64,000 nt of DNA, from NCBI GenBank assembly GCA_963971305.1, contig OZ020313.1, positions 24,468,602-24,532,601 on the forward strand, written 5' to 3'. This document shows, one piece after another, positions 42,901 to 55,344 of the stretch; position 1 is the stretch's first letter; the number at the start of each line of letters is the position of its first letter. The translations under genes and the position numbers were made by a program. The notes below the pieces were generated by a model. That model did not search any database. It worked only from the letters and a program-made list of their open reading frames with translations, and had not been told where the DNA came from. This stretch comes from Arcuatula senhousia. Taxonomy: Eukaryota; Mollusca; Bivalvia; Mytilida; Mytilidae.

Positions 42901-45900
42901 TTGTCTGTTTCTTCGTACTGTTCTAGTTTTTGTTTGTTGGTTTTTTTCTTTGCACTTGAGGACTCTTGACATTCGAATTCCCCATTGTTTACCCTCATTT
43001 TTTGACAAGTGACCACGACGGCCTTTTGCCAAGATGGGGAAACGACTTGGCAATCATAATTATATATGGACAAGTTAGTGTTCTTCGAGATTGCACGAGG
43101 GAAAAGGGGAGATAATGATTTTTAGCACCTAGATCTATACATAGTATACTTACTCCACTCAATGGGACGTTACGTTCAAACGCAAAAATACAAGTTAGAT
43201 TCTATTGTATCTTTAACACGAAGTACGTGTGACATATTCTTTATTAAACATCAATGCATCGCAAATTCCTAAAAAAACAAGAAATATTATGTTAGTAGTC
43301 GTAATTTCGATATCGTAAGTCCAAATATTTTTGTGTCTTAGTGTTTGAGTTGTGTTTTCCTATATCTTTATTGACCCTTTATTGTTCCGTCAGAGTGATA
43401 GCAGTTTTCAAATTCATACATCAAGAAAACGACCCTCTTTGTTTATTTCACATTTGTATTTTAGCATTTTTATTTAAGGGGGTTTGAAGTTCGATAAAGT
43501 GCAGGATAAGAGTTTTATAAATACTTTTTAAAAATATGCATTTACAATGCAAACAGTATCCGTGAATTGATCGGGTGTGAACGGTATCATTTTATGACTT
43601 TGCCATTTGTAATTTACATAAGACCTTGTTTACATTCAAAAGAGGACCTTTGCTCATACATTTTCATTCTGGTTGGTTTGCAACAAAATATACACTGCAA
43701 ATATCTTTGTACTATGGAAAAAACAACAGCTTAATAAAAATCGGCATAAAATGCAAACTGTATCCTTGCTCGATTTCTGAACTGTACAGAGGTGTTTGCA
43801 TAGAACAAAGCACATTTAAGAGGCCGGCTATAGCGATAAAGTAGCTGGAGTTTGGTGCCACCAAATGCACTAGAAAGTTTTCCTGTATATATTTGTTATC
43901 ATGTAGAACCAAGTGTCAACTTACCTTGAGGCGGACCGAAATCTCGGTAAAAACTGGAAACGGTATCCTTGCGTGTGACGTAGGGTCCTGGCCGTGTATT
44001 TCATTAAAAATTATATGTCTACCAATTTTCAATGAAATCTGAACATACGTCATTTAGAATCGTCCTACCTTAACACCAGCCAGCAACACAAAACATGCAT
44101 CAAAATGACGCCTGTAAATAAGAACTTCAAGCCATTGTGACATTTTTGGAAATTATGTTTTTCTTTTTTGTAGATAGATTTTGCCTCGTTGATGTCGTAT
44201 ATGTTTAGTGATGCTGGTGTTACACAATATACCAGAATAGTCGTGACTGAGAATGATCTACTTAGACAGATGCTAAATGCTATAAAGAACCTAGGTCCTG
44301 ATAAAAACAGGTATTGTTGGAGAAGCAAAGAGGCACCTATGGGGGATTTGAGTGGCAAAGGTCCGAAATAGCAACGACAAAACTAATTAACACGAACGAG
44401 AACAGCACAAAGAAACACAAACTCACAAAAAACACAAAATCAAGCGAACAGAAATCAACAACGCGAACTCAAGTCGAAACGAGAGTGAACTCATGTGCTC
44501 AGGAAGGGTAAGCAGTTCCTTAAGAGAACCTGATTCTATGAAGGAATACTCCAAGAGCACTTGCTCATTCACGAGCTAGCTTAATTGTGGATACGGTCAA
44601 GCGTTGTAGCTGCTGTGCTTTATTTGTCTTTATGTTCATTTCTTAAGTGTTTCCTGTTCATGTCTTTGTATTTTTTTGTGATCAGAGATACAGATATTCA
44701 TTTAAAATGAGTAAGTTTGAGAACCATATTTACTAAATATCCAGTTACACACCAAGCAAAACCGAAAAAAAATGCATTAAACAAAACACAACACGTGACA
44801 CAAAAATAGTCATTATTCCTAATTCATATTGGATATCCTGATGATATGTATGCTATTTTTCCTATAGGAAGTTGCACAACTATTTCACATGGCGTCTGAT
44901 GCACAAGTATGTTCAAGAGCTATCTTGGGAATACATCCATGCTAATAGAGAGTTCTACGTAGACCGGTACGGGATTCCACAGTTTCTAGGAACGTGGTAT
45001 TACTGCTTTTACAACATGAATAGATACATGGGCGACGCTCTTGGCTCACTGTTTGTCAGAGATCATTTTGCTGATGAAAATAAGCAAAAGGTAAGATTTC
45101 TCTTCCGGAGCACCCGAGTTCACTCTCGATACGACTTGAGTTCGTGTTGTTGGTTGCCCTTCAGTTGCTTTATATTGTCTGTTTTTTCCGTCCTGTTCTC
45201 GTTGGTGTTTACTGGTTTTGTCTCTGCCCTTCCGGACTTTTGACATTCGGATACCCAATTGTTACCTCGATCTGCTTCTTTTATAGTATGCGAGACTGTT
45301 TTGTTTATCCATGTTTTATTAAATGTTTAATTGTTTTATTCAGCAAGATTAACTCAATTTGTTTTCTGCTTAAATGTATAACAATTTTACCAAACTAAGA
45401 TGATTAATATAATAAGACGGAGCAAGACAAAGTCACACTTAAGATATAGAAGATCGCAATGGTTATGACTTACTACAATCATTTTCATATTTTTTTATCA
45501 CTGGGCGACATAACATTGTGTGATTGGGGTAGTGGTTTCAAGTACTAGTATTTTATGCTCTGTCAAGCACTTAAATCTGCTCAAGCTTGGAATTGTAGCA
45601 TCGTATGAAATCATTTTTTCTTTTGTTTGTCAGGTACACAAAATACTAGATTATGTCAAAAAGTCAATGGCGGATAGTTTCGTACGAAATACTTTTATGG
45701 ACCAACCAACAAAAGATGAAGCAAAAGAAAAGGTATGATTAAGATGAAGTTTTCACTAAAAAACTAAATCATACTTTTCTTCAATATTCATCAATCAAGC
45801 AAATAAAATATTTTGACAATGACTGTCAAAAACAAGCGCAAAAACGGTCGATCGGAAGTTGAAGTTATTCGGCCTTTGGTTGAAATGATATCAAATTAGT

Positions 45901-48900
45901 TTATACATTTTATTTATCCTAGATTGGGAAACAGGCTAAATGCTTCTATATATAAATTAGCAGTTTGCGAGTGTTGCCTTTGTAAACGGCCCCATGGAGC
46001 CTACTCTTATCGAACTCTACAAAGGGGTCTTTAATATGCACAGGGTAGTGCTTCCCTATACACGGGACAAACTTTTTTCGTTCCTTCCGAAGAACTAGTA
46101 TCATTTCTTGAGATTATCCTCGCAAATGATTTTAATAGAGAGTCGGAAAATCGGTTCATGAAAGTTTCATCCCTGACTCGTTAGGGGTAAAAATTTCATG
46201 ATATCGAATTGTCACATAAATTCATAATAAAATATTCACTCAGCAGTTTCGAATACAAAATTGCAGTTATCATTTACATGACTTTACTACACTAAATAGT
46301 AGTAATATCTTAGTGTTTTTGAAACGAAAACTGACCAACATCTTTTTGTTTATTAAGAACACATGATCATAATAAGATAAGAAATTAAGTGAACGTGGCA
46401 AAACATCGATGAAAAATCTGTGAAGTAAAAAAATGGTGGGATTTTGTTAAACGGGAAGCTCCAAAGTATGGGACTCTATGCTGCATACCAATATCAAGAG
46501 GCTGCAATAAGTATATGGTTACTGTAAAAAATGTTAAGAGATCCATATTTTTGCCCGCCAGATGTTCCCCATTCTATTTCCCGAATTTTCACTTCTATCG
46601 GTATGATCCGGCCAAAAATTTGCAATTTTATAAAAATCAGCCAGCATCCTCCAACGTGAAACGGGGATCGCCGTTTGCACCTTTTTTTTTTAGCTCACCT
46701 TGCCAAAGGCCATGTGAGCTTATGCCATCACTGACTATGCTTCCGTCGTCCTCCGTCGTCCGTCGTCCGTTTACAATTTAAAAAATCTTCTCCTCTGAAA
46801 CCACTGAACCAATTTAACTGAAACTTTGCAGGAATGATATGTAAAATTTTGGCAACAAACGATCCTCATTTTAAAATGATTCGATAAAAAAACATGGCCG
46901 CTGTTACTAAAAATAGAACATAGGGTAAAATCACATAAATTGGCTTAAAACTCCGCAACCATAACAGATAGAAAAATCTGAAAGATCTTTGGCTCTTCAG
47001 AATCAAAAGTTCTACAAAAGTCTCCATTGGGTCGAAGTTGTCAGATGACCCTTGATAGGGGTAATGGCCCTTTAAAGGTCGAAAATAGCGTTTTTTTCAT
47101 GTTTTTAGTCTATAGATTGAAAACTATTGCAGATAGAGAAAAGCTGTTGCTTGCTTAAATATTCTGTTCATTCAGATCTACAAAAGTCTCCATAAGGTCG
47201 AAGTTATCAGATGACCCTTTATAGGGGTTACAGCCCCTTAAAGGCAAAAAATAGTGTTTTTGGCCTATAGAATGCAAACTATTGTAGATAGAGAAAAGCT
47301 GTTGCTTGCTTAAATGATCAGCTCATTTAGCTCCACTATAGTCTCCATAGTGTCGAAGTTGTTAGATGACCCCTTATAGGGGTTATAGCCCCTTAAAGAC
47401 AAGAAATAGTGTTTTTGGCCTAAAGAATTACAACTTTTGCTGATAGAAAAAAGCTTTTGCTTGCTTAAATGTTCAGCTCATTTTGCTCTACAAAAGTCTT
47501 CATAAGGTCAAAGTTGTCAGATAATCTCTTATAGGGGTTACAGCCCCTTAAAGGTGAAAAATTGCGTTTTTTCATGTTTTTGGCCTATAGAATGAAAACT
47601 ATTGCAGATAAAGTTGAATAATAGTGTTTTTTGCTTATTTAGAATGAAATTAAAACTATTACAGATAGAGAAAAGCTTTTTATTGCTTTAATATTCAGCT
47701 CATTTAGCTATACAATAGTCTTCTATAGGGTTGACATCAAGACCAGGTGATCGATTCAGGCTCCTAGGAGCCTCTTGTTTTAACCTCTTTTTCTAAAATC
47801 TGTTTTTTTGTTTTGTTTGTTAATGTTTAAATTTACTATTGTTTCTTGTCAGATTATGACCTCCTTAGATAAGATGGGATACCCTGACTTTATGATGAAC
47901 GATGACCAGCTGGCATCAATCTATCAATCGGTAAGACTCAAATTACAAGCTCTTCAAAGAAATATCAAATTTTAAACAATTAATAAAAAGTAAGCTTTAA
48001 AGAAAAGAAAGAACACAAGTGCAAAAACATTTTTTTCTCATTTCTGTTGAGTACAGTAAACTATTCATAAATTGGCGTTTATATTTTGATGAACACTCAA
48101 ATAAACAATAATGAGATGTAGAATATGTTAAAGTGTACGCGACACAACCTACATATACAAGCGGCAATATAAAAAAAACACGATGAAAGACAGTCAGTAG
48201 CCCTTAAAGGGACATGTGGTCACTGCTCGCCGTCTTGCATTGTACAAGAAGCAGAGGTACCTATGGTGTATCCGAATGTCAAAAGTCCGAGAGGGCAGAG
48301 ACAAAACCAGTAAACACCAACAAGAACGGGACAAAAACAGACAACATGTAAAACATGGAAACACAAAATAACTGAATATCAATCAACAAAGCGAACTACA
48401 GTCGAAACAAGAGTGAAATCAGGTGCTCCAGAAGAGTAAGCATGCAGTTCCTGCTTGCTATAGCACACCCGTCGCGTTGCCAATAGTCCATTCAACGCGT
48501 CAAATCCGGTAAAGGAAGACAACACAAAACCCTATGACAAACCAACATCTGCGCTCATCTGATAGATCGAAATCCCATATTGTCTATAAGTGCATGAGGT
48601 CTTCCGTAAAATTTCTTAAGTGAAGACAGCAACCGAGGAGCAACATAACCTTGCTTGTGTGAGCAATTTTTGCGTCAGACGTTTAGATAAGATAAGATAT
48701 GTAATACATTAGATTCAATACCATACCCTGTATTATCAGCGAACGGCACTTAAAGATAATACTATGACGAAACAGAGCAAAACTAAACTTAAATCAATAA
48801 CACAAAACCTCGGCAAAACATGACTTAATACAGAAATGCCAAAATGGGTAAGCTGTTTCAGGTTGCTGCAACTCATACGTCGAAATATAAATGGCAGTGA

Positions 48901-51900
48901 TGAGGGAAGGAAATTAAAGATAAAAAAGAGGATCTCAAAAAAGACATACATTTTAGTAATGTTAGAAGTCAATATCCTATACTCATTTGAAGCACATGGT
49001 GCCTTAATTTTTGACAGAACAAGTCACTGCCTTTTATAAAACAATACATTTTCATTTTTTTTTCAAGCTTAAGATAGACAGAAATGATTATTTTGAAAAC
49101 ATGCTCAGCATCAATAAATTCGTTGCTAAGGATTGGAACAACCAACTCAGCACTGGAGAAGACAAATCAAGATGGCACCTAAAGACGTATGATACTTTCA
49201 TGGAATATATAGGATCCTGGCATGAACTCATAGTGCCTGCCGGTCTTCTGCAGTTTCCTATCTATGACTATACCCTGCCACATTATATGAACTTCGGTTC
49301 CATGGGTAGCATGTTGGCACACTATCTGCTACACGCAGTTGATGAATATGGTAATTATAAGCATACAATTATTTGAAACCGCAACAAAAATTAGTATATA
49401 GAAAAAAGGTGACAATTTACCAAAGAAATAAATACGATCCAAATGGAAGGTTCTTGTATTATGATATCGATATACAGATCTGAAAATTATGCTTTACAAT
49501 CCAACGTAAGCGAGCAAAAAGACCATCTGTGACTTAGTTTTGATATGATAAATAAAAAATACAGAGAAGCCGTGTTCCTTTTCATGAATTGTTTTACACA
49601 CTGTAGTATTACTTAAATTTAAGAGCTTTATAAACATGTGCTAATTTAAATGTACCCATTTTGGCAGAAAAAATCATTTTGAAAGAATCAAAGAGGTACC
49701 ATTGGGGAATCGATTGTTACACCTTTATTACCCTTCTCTTTTAATTGTAGGTTCAAGATACGACAAAAATGGAGACTACAATGTTTTAGGGTGGTGGTCA
49801 AATAAAACCAAACTAAACTATAACACAACGAGAAACTGCATAGCTAACTTTTACAGTAATATGACAATGGGACCCTTCACTATCCCAGGACAATTTGCAC
49901 CTCAAAAGGTAACCGTAAATATCGTTAACATGCACTATCCTAGGACAGTTTGCACCTCAGAAGGTAACTGGCGTTTATCATTCACCAACTCACATGCATT
50001 ATCCAATTGCTTGACCAACAAGGTAAAAAGAAATATAGGTAAGAGTCATTTTTTTATATAATTTGATTGATCTAAAATGTCAAACGACCAATGCCATAGT
50101 AAATGGGCTATAAGATTTATGTTTTATTATTTAACGTACATGCAAGTCCAAGTGCATGCACGAGGTTGAATTGTATTTCCTGATTGGCTAACCCTATAGG
50201 AAATATGAAAAACTAACAAAAATCAATCAATTTATAAACTTGCCTGCGAAATGACATGTCGATTATGTAATACTGTTTAGACGTTCAAGAAAAAAAATAC
50301 TAATGCTGGCGTCACACTGTCCCGATTTTGACATACGATGGACACACGAATGTGAAAATTTCAACTTCGTGCGAAGTTAGTCCCGAACTTGCTAAAAATC
50401 AAAATCAAAACCGAAGGGTATACGATTAGAACCGATGGCTAAGCGATAGAAAAGTAGCACATACGAATAGCTGCGAACCGATTACGAAGTTGTTACGATG
50501 TTATCAAGATTAGTCGGGAATCAGATCCGAATGAGACACGAATTTATACGACGGCTGTACGACGTCGTGTTTTACATACGATTGGTCTACGAAGCATCAC
50601 GATGGGTAATACGAAGTATGAAATATAATAACGCGATTCGCAATAAGATTATATAATTTAGTCTTTATAAATTGTCCTTTGCAGCCTCTAATTAGTATTT
50701 ATGGATGACAAGTTAAAACGATGGCTCTCTTAGCAAACCCCTGCTGTACTTGATGTCGATCAGTAAGAGTAATCTAAAGCTAATATGTAGAGCCTGTTAA
50801 GATAGAACAAAAAAGATGACGCTACTTTATCTTGTTTTGTTCGTGTGAGTTGACCGAAGCACACATAATTTGAAAACAAGAAGAATATGTTGTAACTATG
50901 TAGAAAGTTCAACAATTTTAGCTGCTGCGAACGATTCTTGAACAAAGCGTGTCCACCTTATAATACATGACTTCGTTACGGGTCCTATACCGGTATCTAA
51001 GTCCAAAGGTCCCGTAAATATTTGCGGACCGAAATGGAATGTAAACTTGATCTCAGTAACCCGTAATGGTGGACTGGCATACAGTACATACCAAAAAGCA
51101 GTTTAATAACTATTAAGGGTGGGAAACTGATATTTCAGTGAAATTTTAAAGTTCAAAGGGTCCTAACTCTGTAAAAAATTGCGGACCGGAACAACGCGTT
51201 AACTTGATCTTTAACTCATCATGGTAAGACTCACATACCAAAAATCAGTTTAAAGTTTAATATCTATATATAAGGTTTTTAAAAAAGTGCGAAAAAGTTA
51301 TTGTGACAGCGAGACGGCCGGGCCGGACAGACATACAAACGGGCAGACGGAGTGCAAACCTAAAGTCCCCTTCGGCTTTTGTCGGTAGGGGACTGATAAA
51401 ACTAAAGTAAATTTAAAATGTTTAAACCTTTATTTCTGATATTGAATTTCAAGTATTAAAAGATGCCACAAAAGCTTGGACGAGGACGCGAAAGAGGGAA
51501 GCGCCTGGCTGGAAAGAACAGGACGAAAAGAAAAGCGTCAGAAGTTTCTAGATCCAGACTGTCTTCGCTTTGTTTTGTCTTTTCTTCTTGTACTTTTGAG
51601 ACTGTTCATTCTAGTTTCAATTTTTTTTATTAATTCTCTTTATCAATTTTTCGAAACTAAAAAAAATATGAATAAAGAATTAATGAGGATACTTGTATCA
51701 TAAGCTGCTGTCTTGTTAGTCTTCCTCCTGCTGCATTTTAATTATGAGGGGGAAAAACAGAGCTATATACATTTACTAACTTTTCTTTTTCTAAACGATT
51801 TATTGTAACACGCCCCTAACTGAAATGGATTAATAAATGTCCCTATAAGGCACTTTTGACACGTTTGATATTTTTTTTACTTCAGAAATCGTACTGCTTT

Positions 51901-54287
51901 GACCAGTGCCGTGTTTCCATCTCCATGCCATTACTCTATGCCATTACATTAGTTACGACGGATATACGAATACAAAGCGAGGTCTTTGCGACGCCGTGTT
52001 TCCTTCGCACCACCTTCGGAGAGCTTCTTGTTTTATTCGTGCCGCCATCGTACGATAAATTAATCCGATGACACTAAGAGGGCAACACGAAATCAGAAGA
52101 TGCTTTCACGAAGGCATTACGATAGAAAGGATGGATTAACGAACACAACACGAACAAGGACCTTCGCACGAACCTTCGGGAGTTTTTTAACATGTTAAAA
52201 AATTAGGAAGGCATTACGAAGTTGCTCCCGAAGTTGGAATATTTCAGCCGATGGTTCTACGATGGTAAAAGATGGCAACACGAATAGCGCGATTCGAATA
52301 CGATCACTCCCGATTTTGAAAATATCAATAATCGTGTTTCCATCGGGGTCAAAATCGGGATAGTGTGACGCCAGCAATAACCAATTTAGGAAAAATCAAA
52401 TGTATATCTTCGTAAAAGCATTAAATAACGTTTTCCTATTGAAAAATTAGCACAATACATATGACACAGGCCATTTATGATTCGTACATTGTAAGGCTAA
52501 TAAGAGAAGCTTTTTTCATATTTTTAAGATTCCAGTAAACGGGATGAGCTTTGCATATGAAGGTGTTGCTGTTGCAAGTGGAGTGAAATTAGCATTTGAG
52601 GTAAATAGTGTTATAATGAATTTATGATGATGCTTCTGAAATCTAGTTTCATTTGTTTATTTTCTTGATGCATTTCGGGCTGTTATTATGAAGAGGTTTC
52701 TTGTTGCTGATTAATTTCAGTTGTTTTCATGTCATCTGTGTTTTTGTAGTGCTCTCGTTCGCGCTGACTGAATTTGTCTTTTCCCTTTCGGACTTTCTTC
52801 ATTCGAATGTAACATTAGTACTGCACTTCTTCATGTCTTTCATAATTACCAGAATTTCTAATGAAGACGAACTATCTGATATTTAATGCACATGAGTTTA
52901 AAATTTTGTATTTTAAGGGAGGATTGGTATTACTTATATTGAAGCTTGAAGTGTTCTCAAAGTTTCTACTGTTCTGAATCTATATCCTCTCCGATTTTCG
53001 ACTACTACATGTAGTATTGAACTGTGTTTTTATGGCATAATTATGAATTATAAACTATACACGTACTTGTATCATTCACCAGGCATACCAGAAATGGATA
53101 GCCTCTAACAAGATAGAGAAGGTGGCTCCTGGATTGGGACTGTCCAATGAACAAATGTTTTTCGTTGCCTATGCACAGGTAAGAATAAGTTTCTGAAAGA
53201 AACCAATATTTTGTCATGGGGGGGGGGGGGGATTGCACGACTATTTAATTTTATTCCATGACTATTATAGCTTCTAACTACAAACCTGGAACAGTTAAAA
53301 AATATGTGCCTTGTGTGAAATATACACTTGATATTTACACGATCGTTCTTAAGAAAGCAGATTTTATTGAATGGTTTTGATAGAGGTTTTGTGCGCAGTG
53401 TCTTCGACGTACTTCATTTGAGGAAACCGGCATTTCATTTCAGCAAAGACACACACAAAAATCCCCGAACCATTCATTTGAACGAATTTTATCTGGTTAA
53501 GCAATAATTTTGGCATGCGGAGCTCACTTCAAAAGTATTTTGTTTTTATTATTCAGACCACATGCTATAACAGGAATGACAGAACGGCCTATTACTATGC
53601 TGTGAGGGGAAGAGTTCCAGAAGACATTCGGTAAATATTAATGAAAACATTTATAGTTTTAGATGCATAGAAAATATTCAAACAGAGGAGCGTGCCATTA
53701 TCGATACCAAACTTACACCCTTTTGTTTCATAGAGTTTCTCAATATTTCTGCCTGGCAAGCTTGATCGGTCTTTCAACTGACTTTGGCTCAGCCAGTACT
53801 TATGCAAGACTTAGCTGGTATTAAATTTATTTTAAAGCAATTAAAGAAGTCTCTTGGTTTTTTATGAAAACAGTACATCTTATATATATAACAGACATTG
53901 GTCAATGTAATACTACATTCAATTGCTTAAGACTCTTATCAGCCAATGTAACACTAAATTCAATTGGTTGAGACTGTTATACGCCAATGTAACACTAAAT
54001 TCAATTGGTTTAGAATGTTATAAGATGTTTTAGAAATATTTATTTTCCAGTCTTATTTTGTTTGCATTGCTTTTAAGAGCTGGTTATGCATTTTTCGTCT
54101 TCTTTTTTGTATTTTTGCATTTTGACTTTATTAAATTATATTTGTTGTTCTCAATCTTAATCTTTTCTAACAAAATCTGTTTTATAGTACAAATGGCGCA
54201 TTGGCACAACTTCGAGAATTTTCACAAGCCTTTGGATGTCCAGCCAATTCCCCAATGAATCCGGTCAAAAAATGCAACATGTATTAA
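39250..54287 (+). CDS. Neprilysin-like M13 family membrane protein, predicted catalytically inactive, 14 exons
   Basis: Exons: 39250-39933, 40312-40371, 41660-41800, 42463-42552, 44174-44310, 44868-45090, 45634-45732, 47853-47930, 49068-49350, 49751-49908, 52529-52600, 53083-53178, 53557-53630, 54188-54287. They sum to 2,295 nt: 764 residues plus TAA, the usual M13 length. A short cytoplasmic N-terminus and helix 32-54 give type II topology. The M13 N-domain follows (CTNFFQYACSGY), then the signature ALGSLFVRDHF and the ending GCPANSPMNPVKKC. Active M13 enzymes cut peptides using HExxH, ExxxD, NAFY and a downstream His. Here HExxH is HYLLH (589-593), ExxxD is EGVAV (662-666), NAFY is about FMEY, and the downstream His is Arg726; Arg732 remains. 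So the fold is kept and catalysis is probably lost. Inactive M13 relatives are known in insects. Function is unknown. Confidence 0.92.
40312..47930 (+). CDS. M13-like exons 2-8
   Basis: Exons 40312-40371, 41660-41800, 42463-42552, 44174-44310, 44868-45090, 45634-45732 and 47853-47930. Exon 2 is a 60-nt exon, LHFGGTTMFWWYYVHPSTRK. Exon 3 holds FMTVVGTLMVRDSN and exon 6 holds the family hallmark TWYYCFYNMN..MGDALGSLFVRDHF. All internal boundaries are phase 0 except exon 5/6, which is phase 2. The introns are loaded with repeats. Confidence 0.88.
41350..41412. repeat. Short palindromic repeat
   Basis: acggaagtttatttttgcc is answered by gggcacttatacgcttccg across a caaaaatat/atatttttg centre. 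Its end resembles the TACGGAAG terminus of the MITE at 13017. It lies in M13-like intron 2. Confidence 0.45.
41860..41965 (+). repeat. Penelope-like 3' tail, partial solo copy
   Basis: tttttatgttgtctgtttct, gttctcgtattcgtatttgt and ggttttgtctttggccttca, just downstream of M13-like exon 3. Confidence 0.5.
42163..42417. mobile_element. Harbinger-type MITE, 255 bp, TSD TTA
   Basis: TIRs GGGACCGACCATTTAACTTG and caagttaaatggtccgtccc are flanked by TTA at 42160-42162 and 42418-42420. The interior is a run of degenerate aaaaaatattctgaa repeats. A TTA duplication fits PIF/Harbinger. A copy with a damaged end lies at 63440-63632. Confidence 0.75.
42885..43000 (+). repeat. Penelope-like 3' tail, partial solo copy
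   Basis: tttttatgttgtctgtttct, tactgttctagtttttgttt, cttgaggactcttgacattc and gaattccccattgttt, in M13-like intron 4. Confidence 0.55.
44318..44520 (-). repeat. Penelope-like 3' tail, solo copy, inverted
   Basis: agcaaagaggcacctatggg, cacgaacgagaacagcac, aacgcgaactcaagtcg and gagtgaactcatgtgctcag, starting about ten bases after the exon 5 donor of the M13-like gene. Confidence 0.65.
45095..45290 (+). repeat. Penelope-like 3' tail, solo copy
   Basis: tctcttccggagcacccgag, gttgttggttgcccttc, tgttctcgttggtgtttac, ttccggacttttgacattcg, five bases after the exon 6 donor of the M13-like gene. Confidence 0.7.
46691..47781 (+). repeat. GCTCA-GCCTCTTG family element (copy 3)
   Basis: It starts tagctcaccttgccaaaggc and ends ggctcctaggagcctcttg. 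Inside are at least five units with tctacaaaagtctccat, ggtcgaagttgtcagatgac, ataggggttacagcccctta and aaactattgcagatagagaa. It lies in M13-like intron 7, ending 70 bp before exon 8. Confidence 0.8.
48225..48665 (-). mobile_element. Penelope-like element, 5'-truncated copy
   Basis: Read on the minus strand it first encodes a degraded end of the reverse transcriptase (QGYVAPRLL-like, then ECRCW-like), followed by the same 3' tail as 63190-63430. This links the solo tails physically to the reverse transcriptase. It lies in M13-like intron 8. Confidence 0.7.
49068..49350 (+). CDS. M13-like exon 9 (degenerate zinc-binding site)
   Basis: It encodes the catalytic core region: IVPAGLLQFPI corresponds to the FPAGILQPPF block, and SMLAHYLLHAVDEYG to the GHEITHGFDDxG block of neprilysins. 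Both histidines are present (codons at 49320 and 49332), but the catalytic Glu is Tyr (49323-49325). The usual NAFY about 13 residues before VPAG is FMEY by ungapped alignment. Confidence 0.9.
49751..49908 (+). CDS. M13-like exon 10, with duplicated 3' end
   Basis: Residues from GSRYDKNGDYNVLGWWSN to GQFAPQK; the GDYxxxWW block is an M13 landmark. Donor GTAACC at 49909. A diverged duplicate of the last 30 bases plus donor lies 54-55 bases downstream (49935-49970), giving a second potential 5' splice site after 49963. Confidence 0.85.
50304..52376. mobile_element. TIR element, 2.1 kb, with nested repeats
   Basis: TGCTGGCGTCACACTGTCCC at the left is mirrored by gggatagtgtgacgccagca at the right, and the match continues through gattttgac. 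The terminal regions share cga/acgaat-rich repeats on both sides. The centre contains a different repeat (50950-51402). A basic frame near 51464-51560 (GRGRERGKRL) is too weak to call a transposase remnant. No target duplication was resolved. It lies in M13-like intron 10. Confidence 0.65.
50950..51402 (+). repeat. Two-unit repeat ending in GGACAGAC block (family D)
   Basis: Two units (50990-51110 and 51140-51270) share ggtccc/taac, atttgcggaccg, aacttgatct and ataccaaaaa.cagttta. They are followed by gccgggccggacagacatac and a hairpin ccccttcgg..gtaggggac. It sits inside the 50304-52376 element. Confidence 0.6.
52529..54287 (+). CDS. M13-like exons 11-14 (C-terminal catalytic lobe, stop)
   Basis: Exons 52529-52600, 53083-53178, 53557-53630 and 54188-54287. 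Exon 11 has YEGVAVASGVKLAFE, where active enzymes have ENIAD; the zinc-ligand Glu is kept and the Asp is Val. Exons 12-14 give GLGLSNEQMFFVAYAQ, TTCYNRNDR and the typical end SPMNPVKKCNMY. TAA at 54285-54287. Confidence 0.9.
52690..52825 (+). repeat. Penelope-like 3' tail, partial solo copy
   Basis: gttttcatgtcatctgtgtt, gtgctctcgttcgcgctgac, gtcttttccctttcggactt and cattcgaatgtaac, in M13-like intron 11. Confidence 0.5.
53901..54022 (+). repeat. 41-bp tandem repeat, three units
   Basis: Units start at 53901, 53942 and 53983, each gccaatgtaacactaaattc then aattggtt..gactgttata. The first is the most diverged. It lies in the last intron of the M13-like gene. Confidence 0.75.
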
Positions 54288-54383
54288 AGATTTGCGAATT
54301 GTATTATTGGATGCCAGTAGAGGAACAATTGTGATTAAAAGAGTGCTAGTGACGATGCAAAATAGACTATAAGGCCAAAACAA

Positions 54384-54389
54384 AATAAA
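54384..54389 (+). terminator. Polyadenylation signal of M13-like gene
   Basis: AATAAA lies 97 bases after the stop codon; it is the first in the downstream flank. Confidence 0.55.
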
Positions 54390-55344
54390 TATATGTTTCC
54401 TGTTTCCTACTCTTGAAAATTAGGGTCGGTAGGTAGGAAAATTATTTATTTTTAGAAAATTTTATTTTACATTGAGTCAATTGGGAAGCAATCCCAACTT
54501 TAACAGTGCTTGTTCCAAAAGGCAAATTAAAACTTCAGGTTAGGGTGAAAAAAAATATGGTAGGTAGGGAAGCAGGAAACAGATATATATTTTTTAGGGG
54601 CCTAAGTTATCATTGAAAGTTCGGACTTCTGATAGTAATATTATTAAACTTTAATGATCAATGATCTTCAATGTACATATCATTTTAGACTCGATTGTAT
54701 TTATGTATAAGATACTTAGCAACAGATTAAAACCCTGGTTTACATGTATTTGAAAGTAACCGATTGGAAAGAAAGGACTATGTTTTTCCTAGCATGCGTG
54801 ACATTGTATTCGTGAATTTGTTGTATCGGAAACAAAAGTACGTTTTGTTTCTTTCTATTTAATTAAGAATTTATCTGTATTTCTTATAAAGTAGACCAAA
54901 GTAGTTAAGTATTGTTAATTAATTCTGTTGTATGTTACATATGTATAGAACACTGGGTATTTCCGGCTATAGTTTACAGCTGGTAAACTACAAGACCGTC
55001 AAAAAGTTTAAAGGTGTATGGTTTTGAAAAAGAAGGGGACATTAGGTGAAAATGCTAGACAGCTGACTAGGATAAGACTGCTATCAACCTTTTGGCCCTG
55101 TCCTTATGTTTGTAAAAAGTCATTCACATGTAAATTTTTTGGACGCGCTCAGTTTGCCAGCGTTAACCTTAGTCGGTAATACCCCGTGTATGAGAAATAA
55201 ATATTTATAAGAGAATAAAGTACTGATGTTGTCTTTGTCAGTTGTATATCAAAATTGGGTAAAACACAAAAACTAATAACATTTAATGAACATTTTGAGA
55301 CAAGCCCAAAAAATTAAAGCAAGCCCTTGTGTCCACACATGGGC

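Noticed and set aside
51464..51703. Basic 75-80 codon frames as a transposase or histone-like gene
   Set aside because: No conserved motif, frame short, located in the middle of a TIR element; composition alone is not evidence.
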